A stretch of DNA of 64,000 nucleotides, taken from NCBI RefSeq assembly GCF_000497755.1, contig NZ_AYOD01000029.1, forward strand, positions 1 to 64,000, written 5' to 3'. Under the pieces are notes generated by a model. It saw only the letters and a program-made list of their open reading frames with translations. It searched no databases and had not been told where the DNA came from. Position numbers and translations under genes: made by a program. This DNA comes from Aliihoeflea sp. 2WW. GTDB lineage: Bacteria; Pseudomonadota; Alphaproteobacteria; Rhizobiales; Rhizobiaceae. How positions within the stretch are numbered: position 1 is the first letter of the stretch; every line of letters begins with the position of its first letter. Shown in pieces: positions 63,547-64,000 of this stretch.

Positions 63547-64000
63547 ATGGACGTGACCCCCGACTTCCTGCGCAACCTTGCTGCCGCAGCCGCAAAGGAA
63601 ACCCTGCCGCGCTTTCGCCGGCCGCACGACGTGGCGAACAAGCTCGAAGGCGGCTTCGACCCCGTAACGGAAGCCGACCGCGAGGCCGAGCGCGCGATCC
63701 GGCGGCTGATCGAAGCGGATTTCCCGGATCACGGAATTCTTGGCGAGGAATTCGGCCCGCACAACCTGCCGAACCACCACTGCTGGGTGATCGATCCGAT
63801 CGACGGCACGCGTGCCTTCATCTCCGGCCTGCCGCTCTGGGGCACGCTGGTGGGACTTCTGGAGGACGGCGACGCCGTCGCCGGAATGATGAGCCAGCCC
63901 TTCACCGGCGAGCTGTTTTATGCGACGGGCGGCGTCGCGCGGTACGAAGGACCGGGCGGGCCGCGCGATCTTTGCGTGCGGGCGACGACGGAGCTTCGCC
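63547..64000 (+). CDS. hisN: Histidinol-phosphatase, inositol monophosphatase family (5' part)
   Basis: The frame opens at the ATG at 63547 (MDVTPDFLRNLA) and runs off the window edge after 151 codons of an expected 260 or so. The metal-binding motifs of the inositol monophosphatase family are present: GFDPVTEADREAE, GILGEEFG and VIDPIDGTRAFISGLPLWG. The TRAFISG-P-WG segment is that of HisN-type histidinol-phosphatases, which remove phosphate from L-histidinol phosphate in histidine synthesis. A SuhB-like inositol phosphatase is the alternative. The start lies 50 bases beyond the divergent sRNA promoter. Confidence 0.85.
   Translation, partial: MDVTPDFLRNLAAAAAKETLPRFRRPHDVANKLEGGFDPVTEADREAERAIRRLIEADFPDHGILGEEFGPHNLPNHHCWVIDPIDGTRAFISGLPLWGTLVGLLEDGDAVAGMMSQPFTGELFYATGGVARYEGPGGPRDLCVRATTELR

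Overview
The window is GC-rich, densely packed alphaproteobacterial DNA, most likely from a member of the Hyphomicrobiales (Rhizobiales). Reasons: the cpdR / N-formylglutamate amidohydrolase / MmgR-type sRNA / inositol-phosphatase arrangement at the right end, PotABC-like transport operons, RkpA/ExoF/Atu3671-type protein families, and codon use. The genus cannot be fixed by eye. No phage, insertion sequence or CRISPR array was seen.

Layout. (1) 61-10896, minus strand: one long, tightly overlapping operon. It encodes a spermidine/putrescine-type ABC importer (ATPase, two permeases, a second ATPase, one Tat-exported and one apparently leaderless binding protein), two short-chain dehydrogenases, a PuuE/NodB-type metal-dependent deacetylase, a Cys-containing small protein, a CobW-type metallochaperone GTPase and a GNAT acetyltransferase. 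A divergent GntR regulator with two winged-helix domains (11211-12224) probably controls it. (2) 12221-16482, minus: a 5-oxoprolinase operon (pxpA, biotin carrier, biotin carboxylase, pxpB, pxpC) with a divergent LysR regulator.

(3) 17729-52756: a 35-kb surface-polysaccharide locus. It has a Wzx flippase, a Wzy/ligase-like membrane protein, three GT4, three GT2 and one GT26 glycosyltransferases, a polyprenyl glycosylphosphotransferase, a Wzz-type co-polymerase, an ATPase with a degenerate P-loop, an ExeA-like ATPase, an ExoF-type export protein, a clan-A-like glycosidase with a calcium-binding tail, and an SGNH hydrolase. Built into it are a 2140-aa type I polyketide synthase (KS-AT-KR-DH-ACP-TE), a formyltransferase / split adenylation / luciferase-like monooxygenase / carrier protein, and an Sfp-type phosphopantetheinyl transferase. 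This combination is the most interesting content: it suggests a formylated, oxidised aminoacyl-polyketide made with, and perhaps attached to, an exported polysaccharide. Several promoters in the locus share a TTCTA...CGATC-like motif.

(4) 53344-61712: hexuronate uptake and catabolism. A TRAP transporter, an L-idonate 5-dehydrogenase-like enzyme and a GntR repressor lie on the minus strand, and uxuA-uxuB-kdgK on the plus strand, around a shared operator region near 58022-58055. (5) 61771-64000: tRNA-Val(GAC), the response regulator cpdR, an N-formylglutamate amidohydrolase, an MmgR/suhB-type small RNA with its promoter and terminator, and the 5' part of an inositol-monophosphatase-family histidinol phosphatase cut by the window edge.
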